Part shown: positions 32,200-42,176 of the stretch, one piece after another
Position numbering within the stretch: position 1 is the stretch's first letter
How the letters are laid out: the number at the start of each line of letters is the position of its first letter
DNA from: Flaviaesturariibacter aridisoli
GTDB lineage: Bacteria > Bacteroidota > Bacteroidia > Chitinophagales > Chitinophagaceae
Assembly (NCBI RefSeq): GCF_004343705.1
Contig: NZ_SKFH01000001.1
Location: 1 to 64,000, forward strand
Length of the DNA stretch: 64,000 nucleotides
Direction: 5' to 3'
Notes under the pieces: generated by a model
The model's input: only the letters and a program-made list of their open reading frames with translations
What the model was told of the DNA's origin: nothing
Databases searched by the model: none
Translations under genes and position numbers: made by a program

Positions 32200-34404
32200 A
32201 TGCGGCCTATGACTGTGCTTTTACGTGTTTTGCTGGGAAGCGCCCTGACTGTGGCGCTGTGCGGGCCGGCGGCTGCCCAGAAGAGCGGCCCCGGCTGTAA
32301 GGTGCCCCAGAATCACCTGCTTTTTCACGATTACGTAGACCGCGAGCAGCGCAATGCGCTGAAGGCCGACGGCAAGGCCGACGCCGAATTCACCGGCGCG
32401 GCCAACGAGGAGGTCAACTACCACGTAACCCAGAACCTGACGCGCCGCGTGGACAACCTCCAGTGCGCCATCGAGTCCGATACCCTCGCCCGCGACCAGA
32501 AAAAAGTGGCCTACCTGCGCGGCCTGGAGCGCGTGCTGCGCAACTTCGGCACCGCCTACCGCGGCCGCCGCATCCTGGCCGGCCACCTGCCCGGCATCCT
32601 CGACGGCTACGAAGCCGCCATGGACCTCGACCGCCGCGGCGAGTCGATCGTGCCGCTGGTGCAGCGCTCGTCGTACGAAACGGGAGCCTACCTCGTGGCC
32701 TCCGAGGCATTCGACAACAACGCCGGCCGCGCCGAAGCGAAGAACATCGTGCTCAGCAAGTACCTCGCCCTTCACCCCGAGCGCATCTTCGCCACCCTCA
32801 AAGACAATCCCAACCTGCCCAACCGCGACTCGCTCATCCTGCTTGCCTCCTATAAATACCCCAAGCAGCTGTACGATTACGCTTCCGCCTCCAACACGCT
32901 CGCGTATGCTATCCGGAAGATGGAAGACCCGCTTGTGTCTACGGTGTCGAAGATGGCCACGAGCGGTGGCTCCGGGCAGATGCTCTTTCCCTTTCTTGAC
33001 AACCTCCTGAAGGGCCGCACAACGATCGAGCAGATCAATGCCGTGAAGGACGACCCGGTGAAATACTACAAGCTGCTGGTAAAGACCCGCATCGACTACG
33101 TCAACCGCAGCATCGACGGCAAAGACACCGTGCTCGGCATGGACGCGCTCTGGGCGCAGCTCCAGCGCAAGGCCCGCGATCCTTTTATCAATACCGTCAA
33201 CGCGCTCCACGAATCGCCCGACCCGAAGCGCTTCCGCATCCTCCAGGACCTGTCGGCGCAGGAGCTCTATTACCTCGCCGTGGCCGACGACCAGGAGCTT
33301 TATACCTCGAGCTATGTGCGCGGCATCTTCCCGCTGCTGATGCAGAAGGCCGGCAACCGCGGCGACTCGGTGCTGATGCTCGTGTCGTTCGACCGTTTCA
33401 AGAAATTCATCAAGCTGGCGGCGGGCTACAACACGCTGTCGGCCTTCCTCGGCTCCTTTCCCAACAAGGGCGACGCCGAGAAGCTCATGACCGCCTTCGT
33501 GAATGGCCTGGAGAAAACCACTACTCTTGAAGACGGCGTGGACGTGGCCGACTCCTATGCCTCCATCGTGGAGAACAACAAGGACCTCGCGGCCAAGATG
33601 CTTGAGAACGTGCAAAGCGGCTTGCAGCGCAACAGCAACCAGGGCAACGCCCGCGGTGCCCTGCTCTACCGCCTGCTCGACAAGCTCTTCCGCTCTGCCT
33701 CCGATTCCAGCATCGACCTTTCCAAGGAATTCGGTATCCCGCCGGTGTACAGCGTAAGCTACGAATCGCTGCTCGGTGACACGAACCGCGTGGTGGTGCA
33801 GAGTTTCATCTATGGCGACAAAGACGGTGTCAACAACTACAACATCCAGGTAGCCCAGCTGGGCAAAGGCTGGAAGAAGATCGAAGACACGAAGCAGTGG
33901 GTGGCCTATGCCACGACCACCGGCAAGCCCGTACTCCACTATTTCAACAAGCCCCTCGACGAGGAAAGCGGCGAGCTCGAAAAGGCCCAGGCTGCCCTGG
34001 TGGACCACCTCAACGAGAAGGGTCTTCCACCCACCGTGGTGCTGCACCGCGGCCACAGCTATTACGCCGGCTCCACCATCGAGCAGCTCCAGCCTTCGGC
34101 CCGGATCGTATTTCTCGGTTCCTGCGGCGGCTATCATTTAATTCATGACGTGCTGGAGCATACCCCCGATGCACACATCGTGGCTTCGAAGCAAACCGGC
34201 TTCAACAAGATCAACCAGAAGTTCATCGACCTGCTGTTGGAGAAACTGCGCGGCGGTAAGAACATCGAGTGGATCCCGTTCTGGCGCGACTTCAAAGCCG
34301 TGTCGGGCAAGGCCGATGGCTTCGACGACTACATCCCCCCGCACCGCAACCTCGGCGCGCTGTTCATCAAGGCCTACAACAGCCAGATGGGCGCACAGGA
34401 ATAA
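32200..34404 (+). CDS. Large secreted protein with possible clan CD peptidase-like C-terminal domain
   Basis: A 734-residue exported protein (731 if translation starts at the ATG at 32209, which fits the promoter better). A signal peptide ends AAAQ. Residues about 30-520 are helical with no family I recognise. The C-terminal part has HRGHSYYAG (H619) followed 22 residues later by VFLGSCGGYH (C642). A hydrophobic strand ending G-S-C-G-G after an upstream G-H is the layout of clan CD cysteine peptidases (caspase, gingipain, CHAT). The following VASKQTGFNKINQKFIDLLLEKL would fit the next strand and helix. The His-Cys distance is shorter than usual, so this is a hypothesis. No T9SS domain is seen. 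Confidence 0.75.
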   Translation: MRPMTVLLRVLLGSALTVALCGPAAAQKSGPGCKVPQNHLLFHDYVDREQRNALKADGKADAEFTGAANEEVNYHVTQNLTRRVDNLQCAIESDTLARDQKKVAYLRGLERVLRNFGTAYRGRRILAGHLPGILDGYEAAMDLDRRGESIVPLVQRSSYETGAYLVASEAFDNNAGRAEAKNIVLSKYLALHPERIFATLKDNPNLPNRDSLILLASYKYPKQLYDYASASNTLAYAIRKMEDPLVSTVSKMATSGGSGQMLFPFLDNLLKGRTTIEQINAVKDDPVKYYKLLVKTRIDYVNRSIDGKDTVLGMDALWAQLQRKARDPFINTVNALHESPDPKRFRILQDLSAQELYYLAVADDQELYTSSYVRGIFPLLMQKAGNRGDSVLMLVSFDRFKKFIKLAAGYNTLSAFLGSFPNKGDAEKLMTAFVNGLEKTTTLEDGVDVADSYASIVENNKDLAAKMLENVQSGLQRNSNQGNARGALLYRLLDKLFRSASDSSIDLSKEFGIPPVYSVSYESLLGDTNRVVVQSFIYGDKDGVNNYNIQVAQLGKGWKKIEDTKQWVAYATTTGKPVLHYFNKPLDEESGELEKAQAALVDHLNEKGLPPTVVLHRGHSYYAGSTIEQLQPSARIVFLGSCGGYHLIHDVLEHTPDAHIVASKQTGFNKINQKFIDLLLEKLRGGKNIEWIPFWRDFKAVSGKADGFDDYIPPHRNLGALFIKAYNSQMGAQE

Positions 34405-34407
34405 AAG

Positions 34408-34440
34408 AAAGAACCCCGCACCACTGCGGGGTTCTTTTTT
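34408..34440. terminator. Rho-independent terminator
   Basis: AAAGAACCCCGCA pairs perfectly with TGCGGGGTTCTTT around CCAC, followed by TTT, between convergent genes. Confidence 0.9.
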
Positions 34441-34455
34441 CGTCCTCCGGGATGA

Positions 34456-36618
34456 TCAGTCACCCTGGATCATCTTGCCGCTCACCATCAGGCTGCCGAT
34501 GCGGAGGCGGTACAGCTGCAGCGAGCGCAGCTTCTGGCGCGGTGTGTATTGCAGCACGCGCCTGGTGCCCGCGGTCACTTCACCGTAGCTGACGGCGGCG
34601 ATCTGCCGGCCGGTGTTGTCGAATATTTCCAGGCTCACTTTGCCCGAAACGGGCGCTGTAAACAAGAAGTTCACCGTATTGCGGAACGGGTTGGGAAATA
34701 CCTGCACCGACAGTTCGTCGGGTACCGGCACCAGCACCGGTAAGGAACGTGCTTCTTCCCGGGTTGCTGAAACGGCATTGCGCGTGGTGGTGGCGCAGGG
34801 CGAAGCCTGGCTGCAGCTGGTGCCGGTTGCCGCAACGCAGCCGGTGCTGCTGTCGCGCACGAGGATGCTCGGGTTGGAGGCCGGCGCTATGTTGGTGAAG
34901 CTGGCTTCCTTTTGCCAGTGCTGGCCGTTGTCGATGCTGTATTGATACGGTCCGCCGCTGGGGCTTGTTACGGTCAGCGTGCCGGTTGCGGGGCCGCACA
35001 TGCTCGGCTCCACGGCGCAAAGCGCGGGTGCATTGGGCCTGTTGCTCACCGTAACGGTAACGGGTTCCACATCGGCGCAGGTGGGGTTGCTGCCCAGGGC
35101 GGCTTTGATGTAATACGTGCCCGATGTTGCCGCGCCCGGTGTCGACAATGTGTTGGTGGCGGCGGCGTCGGTCCAATAAGATAGGGTCGTTCCCGCAGGC
35201 AGCGTACTGCCCGCTGTGACAGTCGAAGCTGTCAGGTTTACTTTGGAAGGTGCGCAGACGGCGCCCGGGGCCGTGATCAAGAGCACGGGTGTGGGCCGCA
35301 CCGTTGCTATGACCGACCTGATGTCGGAGCAAGCAGGCGTGGTGTTGGTCTGCGCCCGGATGTAATAGGTGCCGTCAACTGCGGCGGCCGGCGTGGTGTA
35401 GGACGACGAAGTCGCTGCCGCGTCCGTCCAATAAGTGAGCGTGGTGCCGGAGGGGAGGGTGCTGCCCGTGGTTACCGCGGCGTTGTTAAGCGCCACCGTG
35501 GATGGTGCGCAGACGGCCGACGGGTTCGTGATCGAAAGTGTCGGCTTCGCATGTACGGTTACTGTCACCCCCCGGATATCCTCGCAACTGGGATCTGAGC
35601 TGCTGTTTGCCTTGATGTAATAGGTGCCCGTGCCCAGGGCGCCGGGAGAGGTAAGCGATGTGCTGGTGTCGGCGCTGGTCCAGTACGATAGCCTCGTGCC
35701 AGCCGGCAGCGTGCTGCCCGTGGTTACCGCGCTTGCCGTAATGCTCACTGTGGCCGGTGCACACACAGGTGTGGGGTTGCTGATCGACAGCACCGGGCCG
35801 GCGAGCACCGTCAGTGTTACGGTGGCCGTGCTGTACACGGTGGAGTCGCCGCTGTTGGCCACCTTCGCGTACACCGTGGTGCTGACGGTGTTATAGGCGC
35901 CGGGCGTGCCGATGGAGCTGCTGAGGGCGCTGTTGCTGAACCAGCTGACGGTTGCGTTGGGTGCGTTGTTCGACACTTCGCCATTCAGTGCGGTCAGGTT
36001 GAAGGTAGCCCGGTTGCCGCCCACGGCGTCGGGGCAGCGGGAGCGGGAGGTGTTTTTGGCCATCGGTATTTCAATGGTGATGTATTGGCCGTCGGGTTGT
36101 GAATAGCATTTAGAAGGCGTGCCCGGGCAGCGGAAAGCGGCGTTGCTCTGGCAGAAATCGGTATTACCCGTGCCCCAGCCCAGGAATACGTTGGTAAGCA
36201 CGATGGGCATACCACAGGGCCAGCTGAAGGCGCCCGAAAACACCACCCTGTTGGTGGGTTGGTTGAGGGTTGTGCTGAAACATTCTTTCTTGGTGACCAG
36301 CGTGCTGCCGATGACGCCACCCGTAAAGTTTTTGACGTTGGCATATACCACCACGCCCACCCGGGGCGTATTGGTAGTCAGCTCCAGTGCCAGCTTAACC
36401 TTCACCGAACCGCTGCAGGCAACATTGCCGGTGAGGGGCTGCTGGGTGGCTGAATCGACCAGGTAAGCCCGCCTGATCTGTACGTCGTTGGAGGTGCAGC
36501 CCGTCTTGCAATCGGCAGGCGTCTGCGGCGTTTGTGCGAAGCCGCTATTCATTGCTGCGGCGCCCAGTATAAATACGGGACACAGGAACAGGATTTTGAG
36601 TAAGGAGCGTTTCTTCAT
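34456..36618 (-). CDS. T9SS-secreted protein with four near-identical Ig-like repeats
   Basis: A 720-residue exported protein. A signal peptide (ending SGFAQ) is followed by a Cys-containing N-terminal domain (about 30-200, with CSGSVKVKLALELTT and FSGAFSWPCGMPIVLTNVFLGWG) seen in Bacteroidetes surface proteins. Then come about four 78-80-residue Ig/PKD-like repeats sharing VCAPxTV, GSTLPAGTTLSYWTDAAAT, GTYYIKA and PxCxDIxxVTVTV. A last Ig-like unit and a type A sorting domain (VFPNPFRNTVNF, LEIFDNTGRQI) finish the chain. Repeat similarity suggests recent internal duplication. Probably a surface adhesin or structural protein. The ATG at 36618 begins the signal peptide. Confidence 0.88.
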   Translation of the reverse strand: MKKRSLLKILFLCPVFILGAAAMNSGFAQTPQTPADCKTGCTSNDVQIRRAYLVDSATQQPLTGNVACSGSVKVKLALELTTNTPRVGVVVYANVKNFTGGVIGSTLVTKKECFSTTLNQPTNRVVFSGAFSWPCGMPIVLTNVFLGWGTGNTDFCQSNAAFRCPGTPSKCYSQPDGQYITIEIPMAKNTSRSRCPDAVGGNRATFNLTALNGEVSNNAPNATVSWFSNSALSSSIGTPGAYNTVSTTVYAKVANSGDSTVYSTATVTLTVLAGPVLSISNPTPVCAPATVSITASAVTTGSTLPAGTRLSYWTSADTSTSLTSPGALGTGTYYIKANSSSDPSCEDIRGVTVTVHAKPTLSITNPSAVCAPSTVALNNAAVTTGSTLPSGTTLTYWTDAAATSSSYTTPAAAVDGTYYIRAQTNTTPACSDIRSVIATVRPTPVLLITAPGAVCAPSKVNLTASTVTAGSTLPAGTTLSYWTDAAATNTLSTPGAATSGTYYIKAALGSNPTCADVEPVTVTVSNRPNAPALCAVEPSMCGPATGTLTVTSPSGGPYQYSIDNGQHWQKEASFTNIAPASNPSILVRDSSTGCVAATGTSCSQASPCATTTRNAVSATREEARSLPVLVPVPDELSVQVFPNPFRNTVNFLFTAPVSGKVSLEIFDNTGRQIAAVSYGEVTAGTRRVLQYTPRQKLRSLQLYRLRIGSLMVSGKMIQGD

Positions 36619-37323
36619 GGTCAGTTTTTTTGTGTATGGGAATAGGTATGCCGGACGGCAGCGCGGGCGCCGTGCACAGGAAGGAGTAAAGGGGTGGGGA
36701 GTTGCGGGGGAGAGGAGTCTGCGCAGCGAAGGCAGACCCCGGAGCACACGGAAGTGCCGCCTGTGGGACGCAACTGCATAGAACGGTTTTATAGGTTAGC
36801 AACGCCGGGACATACGGGAAGGCCCGTACGATTCCGGGAAAGGACCCATCGGTCCCCGCCCGGCAGGGAAAAGAAGCGCAGAGGCGACTCTTCCCGTTAA
36901 GGGTAAAGGTTTCGGAACAGGTACAATTGCATAAGGTGTTTTTAGGTTGGTCGGTTAGCTGAAAAATGTCGTGACGGTGAGGAAACAAGTGCCGGGCGGC
37001 ACACAAATTCTAATACAATTTTTACACCGATACAAGGGTATTGTATTAATACGGTAGAGCCGCCGGAAATAGTGCCCGAACTGCAGCGTGGCTAAATACC
37101 TGTTCTTAAATCAATTGCCGCTCCGGACGCGCCCAAAGTTTTTCCCGGATTTTTTTCCATCGGCGCGATACGGTCCAGGCTGATCCGCGGCTCGTGCGGG
37201 ACGCCTTCCCCAAAAAAAAGGAGCAGCGCGGGTGCCGGCGGGGAGCGTGGGCCAGGTTCAAATCAGCAGGATCTGTGGAAGCGGCGTTCGTTCTGGCTAC
37301 CCCGGGGCTACTTTTGCATCCCG
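36619..37323. other. 705-bp intergenic region, no supported gene
   Basis: The divergent gap between the T9SS protein and the ABC exporter. An A/T-rich patch at about 37005-37055 contains the inverted repeat AATACAA...TTGTATT, and the exporter's -7 box is at its right end. I found no convincing minus-strand -7 box for the T9SS protein and no credible reading frame. Confidence 0.7.
37309..37316 (+). promoter_or_regulatory. -7 box (TACTTTTG) of the ABC exporter gene
   Basis: An exact TAnnTTTG match ending 7 nt before the ATG at 37324. Confidence 0.6.
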
Positions 37324-39087
37324 ATGGCTTCTCCGGACAAGAAAAGATCCTTTGACCTCGCCGTACTCCGCCGCGTGCTGGCCTTTGCCCGGCCGTACCG
37401 CGAGCGCCTCTACCTGTCGATCGCCCTGGCCATCGTGCTGGCGGTATTCACGCCGGTGCGCCCCTGGCTCATCGAGTACACCCTCCGCAACCCGGTGGCC
37501 AACAAGCTGCCCGACCTGCTCATCCGCATCACCGTGTACCAGATCCTTTTCCTGCTGCTGGAAACGGGCCTGCGCTTTTATTTTTCCTTTCTCACCTCCT
37601 GGCTGGGGCAGGCGGTGGTAAAAGACCTGCGTACCACCACCTACAAAAAGGTGCTGGGCCTCAACCTGCGCCAGTTCGACCGTACGCCTATCGGCACGCT
37701 CACCACCCGCACCGTGGACGACATCGAGCGGATCAACGACATCTTCTCCGACGGCCTAATTCCCATTCTCGCCGACCTGCTGTCGATCGTTTGTGTGCTG
37801 GCATACATGTTTTCCGCCAACCCGACGCTGACCCTCGTGTGCCTCATCCCGTTCCCGGTGCTCATCGTGGCCACTTATTATTTCAAGGAAAGCGTCAACA
37901 AGTCGTTTCACCGCGTGCGCAACGCCGTGTCGGAGCTGAACGCCTTCGTGCAGGAGCATCTGACCGGTATGTATATCGTGCAGGCATTTGCCGCCGAAGA
38001 GCGCGAGATGGACAAATTCAAGAAGATCAACAAGGAACACCGCGACGCCAACATCCACTCCATTTTCGCCTACTCGGTGTTTTTCCCGGTGGTGGAAATC
38101 ATCCTGGCCACGTCCACCGGCCTCATCGTGTGGTTCGTGGCGCACCCCAACGTGGACGCGGGCATCATCACCTCCTTCATCCTTTGCCTCAACCTGCTGT
38201 TTCGTCCGCTGCGCGTCATCGCCGACAAATTCAATGTGCTGCAGATGGGGCTCATCTCCTCAGAGCGCGTGTTCCGGGTGCTCGACAATGACGACTACAC
38301 CCGGGATACCGGAACCTTTGCGCCCACGGAAGTGCGGGGCGAGCTGGAGTTTGACCATGTTTCCTTCGGCTACGACGCGGAGCACCCGGTGCTGAAAGAC
38401 GTGTCGTTCCGCGTGCCGCCGGGCCAGACCCTGGCGATCGTGGGGCACACGGGTTCGGGCAAGACGACCATCATTTCGTTACTCAACAGGCTCTACGAAG
38501 CCGGCTCGGGCGCCATCCGCGTAGATGGCGTGCCGGTGGACGAGTGGCAGCTGGACACCCTGCGGGCCAATGTGGGCGTGGTGCTGCAGGACGTGTTCCT
38601 CTTCTCCGGCTCCGTGCGCGACAACCTCACCCTCCGCAACCCGGCGATAACGCAGGAGCGGGTGGAGGAGGCGGCGCGCCTCATCGGGATGCACGAGTTC
38701 ATTCTCCGCCTGCCGGGCGGCTACGATTATAACGTGATGGAGCGGGGCGCCACGCTTTCGCTCGGGCAGCGGCAGCTCCTGAGCTTTATCCGGGCCTTGC
38801 TCTACAACCCGGCCATCCTGGTACTCGACGAGGCCACCTCGTCCATCGATACCGAGAGCGAAGGGCTCATCGAGCACGCCATCCAGACGCTGGTGGCGGG
38901 CCGCACGAGCATCATCATCGCCCACCGCCTGTCTACCATCCAGCGGGCCGACCAGATCCTCGTGCTCGACAAGGGCGAAGTGAAGGAAACAGGCACCCAC
39001 GGAGAGCTGCTCCGTCACAGCGGATTCTATGCCCGCCTGTACGAAATGCAGTTCGAGCGGAAAATAAATTCGACAGCCGGGCGTTAA
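37324..39087 (+). CDS. MsbA-like ABC transporter (fused permease and ATPase)
   Basis: A 587-residue half-transporter. An N-terminal ABC membrane domain with six helices (about 25-310) is followed by an ATPase domain with Walker A GHTGSGKTT (374-382), Q-loop VLQDVFLFSG, a signature variant LSLGQRQL, Walker B ILVLDEATSSID and the H-loop IIIAHRLS. It works as a dimer in the inner membrane. Substrate assignment (lipid A-like or other lipid) is by family only. The signature LSLGQ replaces the usual LSGGQ, a common variant in this subfamily. Confidence 0.92.
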   Translation: MASPDKKRSFDLAVLRRVLAFARPYRERLYLSIALAIVLAVFTPVRPWLIEYTLRNPVANKLPDLLIRITVYQILFLLLETGLRFYFSFLTSWLGQAVVKDLRTTTYKKVLGLNLRQFDRTPIGTLTTRTVDDIERINDIFSDGLIPILADLLSIVCVLAYMFSANPTLTLVCLIPFPVLIVATYYFKESVNKSFHRVRNAVSELNAFVQEHLTGMYIVQAFAAEEREMDKFKKINKEHRDANIHSIFAYSVFFPVVEIILATSTGLIVWFVAHPNVDAGIITSFILCLNLLFRPLRVIADKFNVLQMGLISSERVFRVLDNDDYTRDTGTFAPTEVRGELEFDHVSFGYDAEHPVLKDVSFRVPPGQTLAIVGHTGSGKTTIISLLNRLYEAGSGAIRVDGVPVDEWQLDTLRANVGVVLQDVFLFSGSVRDNLTLRNPAITQERVEEAARLIGMHEFILRLPGGYDYNVMERGATLSLGQRQLLSFIRALLYNPAILVLDEATSSIDTESEGLIEHAIQTLVAGRTSIIIAHRLSTIQRADQILVLDKGEVKETGTHGELLRHSGFYARLYEMQFERKINSTAGR

Positions 39088-39174
39088 ACTATTCGTAATA
39101 TTACGGGTCCTAGTGGCGTCCCGGCAGGGACCGCCTCACTAACCCATGAACCTGAACACTTTAGACCTCACTAT

Positions 39175-40818
39175 ATGAAGCTGAAGCTCCGTCCGTCACT
39201 GGCCTTGCCGGTTGTTATTTTCCTGCTCCTGTTATCGGCCTGCCGGCGTGAAGAGAGCCTTGAAACCGGCTACACCTCCGCTTATTCGCTGCAAGACACC
39301 TTCGGCATCTGTTATACCAGCAACGTGGTTGGTGCGTACCGTGCGGGGCAGGTGCTGGGCGACAGCAGCTACCTGGAGCTGAGCCTTTTCGTGAATGTAC
39401 CCGGCCGCTATTCTATCAATACCGACCTGCAGAACGGCTTTTCCTTCACCGGCACCGGCACTTTCAACGATACCGGGATGACCACGATCCGTATTCCCGC
39501 CCGCGGCACCCCGGTGCAGGAAGGCGTCACGACGCTGCGCCTCGTGCAGGACAGCAGCTATTGCGAGATCAACGTGACTGTGCTGGGCGCGGGGCCAATC
39601 AACGGCGGCGGCACCTGCAACGCCACGGTGGCCGGCAACTTCAAAAAAGACACGGCCCTCACGGCCGCCAACACTGTGACCCTGCAGCACAACTTCGCGG
39701 CTGCCGGCACCTATTCGGTGACCACCGACACAGTGAACGGCTACTATTTCAATAAGACCGTGACCGTAACCACGGCGGGCAACCAGACCATTACCCTCGA
39801 CGGCTTCGGTACGCCGGCCGCCACGGGCGCCAACAACTTCAGCGTCCGCTTCGGCGACGGCACCTCCTGCGGCTTCCCGATCACGGTGGTGGCCGGCAGC
39901 ACCGGTGGTGGTGGCGGCTGCGGTACGGTGAACGGTACCTTCACGGCAGGAACGGCTACCACGTCGGCCAATACATTTACGAGCACCGTTCATACGTACG
40001 CGACTTCCGGTACCTATAATGTCGTAGTCACTCCCACGGCCCCGGGCCTCAGTGCTTCCACGGTTTCCGTAACGGCCACCAGCGCCGGCTCAGCGCCCGC
40101 CATCACGGTTCCGCTGTCGGGCACACCAACGACGGCCGGCACTTATACTGCAAATGTTGACTTTGGCGACGGCACTACCTGCTCGCTGTCGCTGACGGTT
40201 CTGCCCGCCGGAACGACGCCTCCTCCCGGCGGCGACTACTTCCCGCTGGGCGCCAACAGTTACTGGACCTACGACGATGGAACGAGCGGCGACACCGTGA
40301 AACGTGTCAACGAGGCCTCGGCTACGCTGGGGACCACCACCTACCGCCTGTTCCGTCAATACAACAACATCGGCAACCAGGAAGATTCCTTCTATTTCCG
40401 CAAGGACGCCGGCACGACCTACATGGCGCAGTCGCTGGAAGACCTGGGCTTCGCGCTCAATGTGACCTTCCCGGCGGGCTCCTACGGCGAGCTGCCGATC
40501 GTTAAGGACGCCCTGACCACCGGGGCCACCTGGCTTTCGGCCGCTTATACCGGCTCCGGATCAAGCAGCAGCACGCAGCTGCGCGTGCAATTCACCTGTG
40601 TGAGCAACAATGCCACGCTGACGCTGAACGGCCACACCTTTACGAACGTGTACCAGGTAAGCGCGCAGATGCAATTTAATATGATGAACACGGGCTGGCA
40701 GAACATGCCCTTCGGCGGAGACCTCGGCACGTCCTGGTATGCCCCGGGCGTAGGCCTGATCCAGGCACAGGCCCCCGGAAGCTCCACCAGCTCGATCCGC
40801 TACTGGAGCATCCAGTAA
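39175..40818 (+). CDS. Lipoprotein with three PKD/Ig-like repeats
   Basis: A 547-residue lipoprotein (lipobox LLLSAC, C23). Three successive repeats of roughly 100 residues carry the shared pattern NGTFTAGTATTSANT / GTYSVTTDT / GFGTPAATGANNFSVRFGDGTSC, joined by Gly-rich linkers (GGGGGC, PPPGG). A C-terminal domain of about 185 residues starts DYFPLGANSYWTYDDGTSGDTVKR. The Ig-like repeats suggest a surface display role. Function unknown. An 87-base gap separates it from the exporter, and a strong terminator follows. Confidence 0.78.
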   Translation: MKLKLRPSLALPVVIFLLLLSACRREESLETGYTSAYSLQDTFGICYTSNVVGAYRAGQVLGDSSYLELSLFVNVPGRYSINTDLQNGFSFTGTGTFNDTGMTTIRIPARGTPVQEGVTTLRLVQDSSYCEINVTVLGAGPINGGGTCNATVAGNFKKDTALTAANTVTLQHNFAAAGTYSVTTDTVNGYYFNKTVTVTTAGNQTITLDGFGTPAATGANNFSVRFGDGTSCGFPITVVAGSTGGGGGCGTVNGTFTAGTATTSANTFTSTVHTYATSGTYNVVVTPTAPGLSASTVSVTATSAGSAPAITVPLSGTPTTAGTYTANVDFGDGTTCSLSLTVLPAGTTPPPGGDYFPLGANSYWTYDDGTSGDTVKRVNEASATLGTTTYRLFRQYNNIGNQEDSFYFRKDAGTTYMAQSLEDLGFALNVTFPAGSYGELPIVKDALTTGATWLSAAYTGSGSSSSTQLRVQFTCVSNNATLTLNGHTFTNVYQVSAQMQFNMMNTGWQNMPFGGDLGTSWYAPGVGLIQAQAPGSSTSSIRYWSIQ

Positions 40819-40836
40819 GGCAGGCTAACCTGCAAG

Positions 40837-40864
40837 AAAAGACGCCCCCCGGGGGCGTCTTTTC
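40837..40864. terminator. Rho-independent terminator
   Basis: AAAAGACGCCCCC faces GGGGGCGTCTTTT with almost no loop, and T-rich sequence follows. Confidence 0.8.
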
Positions 40865-40902
40865 TATTTCGATTTCTTCCCGGTTATTTGGCACCCCACC
40901 CT

Positions 40903-40910
40903 TATCTTTG
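40903..40910 (+). promoter_or_regulatory. -7 box (TATCTTTG) of the atp operon
   Basis: An exact TAnnTTTG match 21 nt before the atpB ATG. A TTTG at 40887-40890 is too close to be a standard -33 element. Confidence 0.6.
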
Positions 40911-40931
40911 CGCCAAATTTCGGGTACTGTT

Positions 40932-42176
40932 ATGACGATCAAACGTGTCAAATCCTTGTTGGTAGCGGTTTTCAGCCTGTTTTCGGTGCTGTCCTTCGCC
41001 CAGCCGCAGCAAGAGCATACGCCTGACGGCCATCCGCATTCGGAGGAGCCCACAACGGAAGCAACAGAGCATGGCGGCGGTAAGAAAAAAAGCTTCGACG
41101 CCAACGAGGTGATCTTCGGACACGTACTCGACGCCCACCAGTTTCACTTCTTTTCCATTGGCGACCACCACTACGGCCTCAGCCTGCCCGTGATCCTTTA
41201 CGACAAAGAAGCCGGCGGCCTGAAGGTTTTCAGCTCGGGCAAGTTCGAGCACGGCCATGCCATCGCCGAAGGTCGCTACCAGCTGGTAACGGAGCACTAC
41301 CGCGAGGAGCTGAAGCACAAGGGTTACGACGAACCCTACCTCAAGACCCTCCGCAACGAGAACATTATCGCCGTCAACCCCGACGGTACGCCGATCCGCG
41401 ACGCGCATGTATATGACTTTTCCCTCACCCGCAACGTGGTACAAATGATGCTGGCGCTGATCGTGCTGTGCTGGATCATGCTCGGCGTGGCCAAGCGCTA
41501 CAAGAACGGCGAAGGCGTGACCACCGCCCCCAAGGGTATGCAGAATGCCATCGAGCCGGTGATCACCTTTGTGCGCGACGAAGTAGCCAAGCCGAACCTC
41601 GGCCACAACTACAAGAAGTACCTGCCCCTGCTGCTGACGATCTTCTTCTTTATCCTGATCAACAACCTGTTCGGCCTCATCCCGGGTTCGGCCAACGTTA
41701 CGGGCAACATCGCCTTTACCGCCGTGCTGGGCATCGTGTCGGCCCTCGTGATCAACTTCTCCGGCAACAAGCACTATTGGGGTCACATCTTCAACCCCCC
41801 GGTTCCCTTCGGTATCAAGTTTATCATGGTGCCGGTGGAGATCCTCTCGATCCTGACGAAGCCCTTCGCCCTGATCATCCGTCTGTTTGCCAACATGCTG
41901 GCAGGCCACATCATCATCATCTGTCTCATCTCCCTCATCTTTATTTTCGGATCGCTGAGCAAGGGTGCCGGCTGGGGCTTCATGCCCGTGTCGATCGCCT
42001 TCTCGGTATTCATTTTCGTGATCGAAGTGCTGGTTGCCTTTATCCAGGCCTTCATCTTCACCAACCTGACCGCGGTATTCCTCGGCCAGTCGACGGAAGA
42101 ACACCATCACCACGAAGAAGAGGCGAAGATTGTGGGGCACAACGGCCACCCGGCCACTGAACCTGTGATCATCTGA
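40932..42176 (+). CDS. atpB: ATP synthase F0 subunit a
   Basis: A 414-residue subunit a of the proton channel. The C-terminal two thirds carry the five-helix core with the essential arginine R317 in ALIIRLFANMLAGH and the motif INNLFGLIPGSANVTGN. The first 165 residues are extra compared with most bacteria: a signal-peptide-like start (ending SFAQ), a His/Glu-rich stretch and a periplasmic beta-rich region. Such an extension is usual in Bacteroidetes. The C-terminus is His-rich (STEEHHHHEEE). The first gene of the operon. Confidence 0.95.
   Translation: MTIKRVKSLLVAVFSLFSVLSFAQPQQEHTPDGHPHSEEPTTEATEHGGGKKKSFDANEVIFGHVLDAHQFHFFSIGDHHYGLSLPVILYDKEAGGLKVFSSGKFEHGHAIAEGRYQLVTEHYREELKHKGYDEPYLKTLRNENIIAVNPDGTPIRDAHVYDFSLTRNVVQMMLALIVLCWIMLGVAKRYKNGEGVTTAPKGMQNAIEPVITFVRDEVAKPNLGHNYKKYLPLLLTIFFFILINNLFGLIPGSANVTGNIAFTAVLGIVSALVINFSGNKHYWGHIFNPPVPFGIKFIMVPVEILSILTKPFALIIRLFANMLAGHIIIICLISLIFIFGSLSKGAGWGFMPVSIAFSVFIFVIEVLVAFIQAFIFTNLTAVFLGQSTEEHHHHEEEAKIVGHNGHPATEPVII

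Noticed and set aside
36619-37323. Short frames in the 705-bp gap
   Set aside because: None has a promoter, signal peptide, recognisable motif or protein-like composition.
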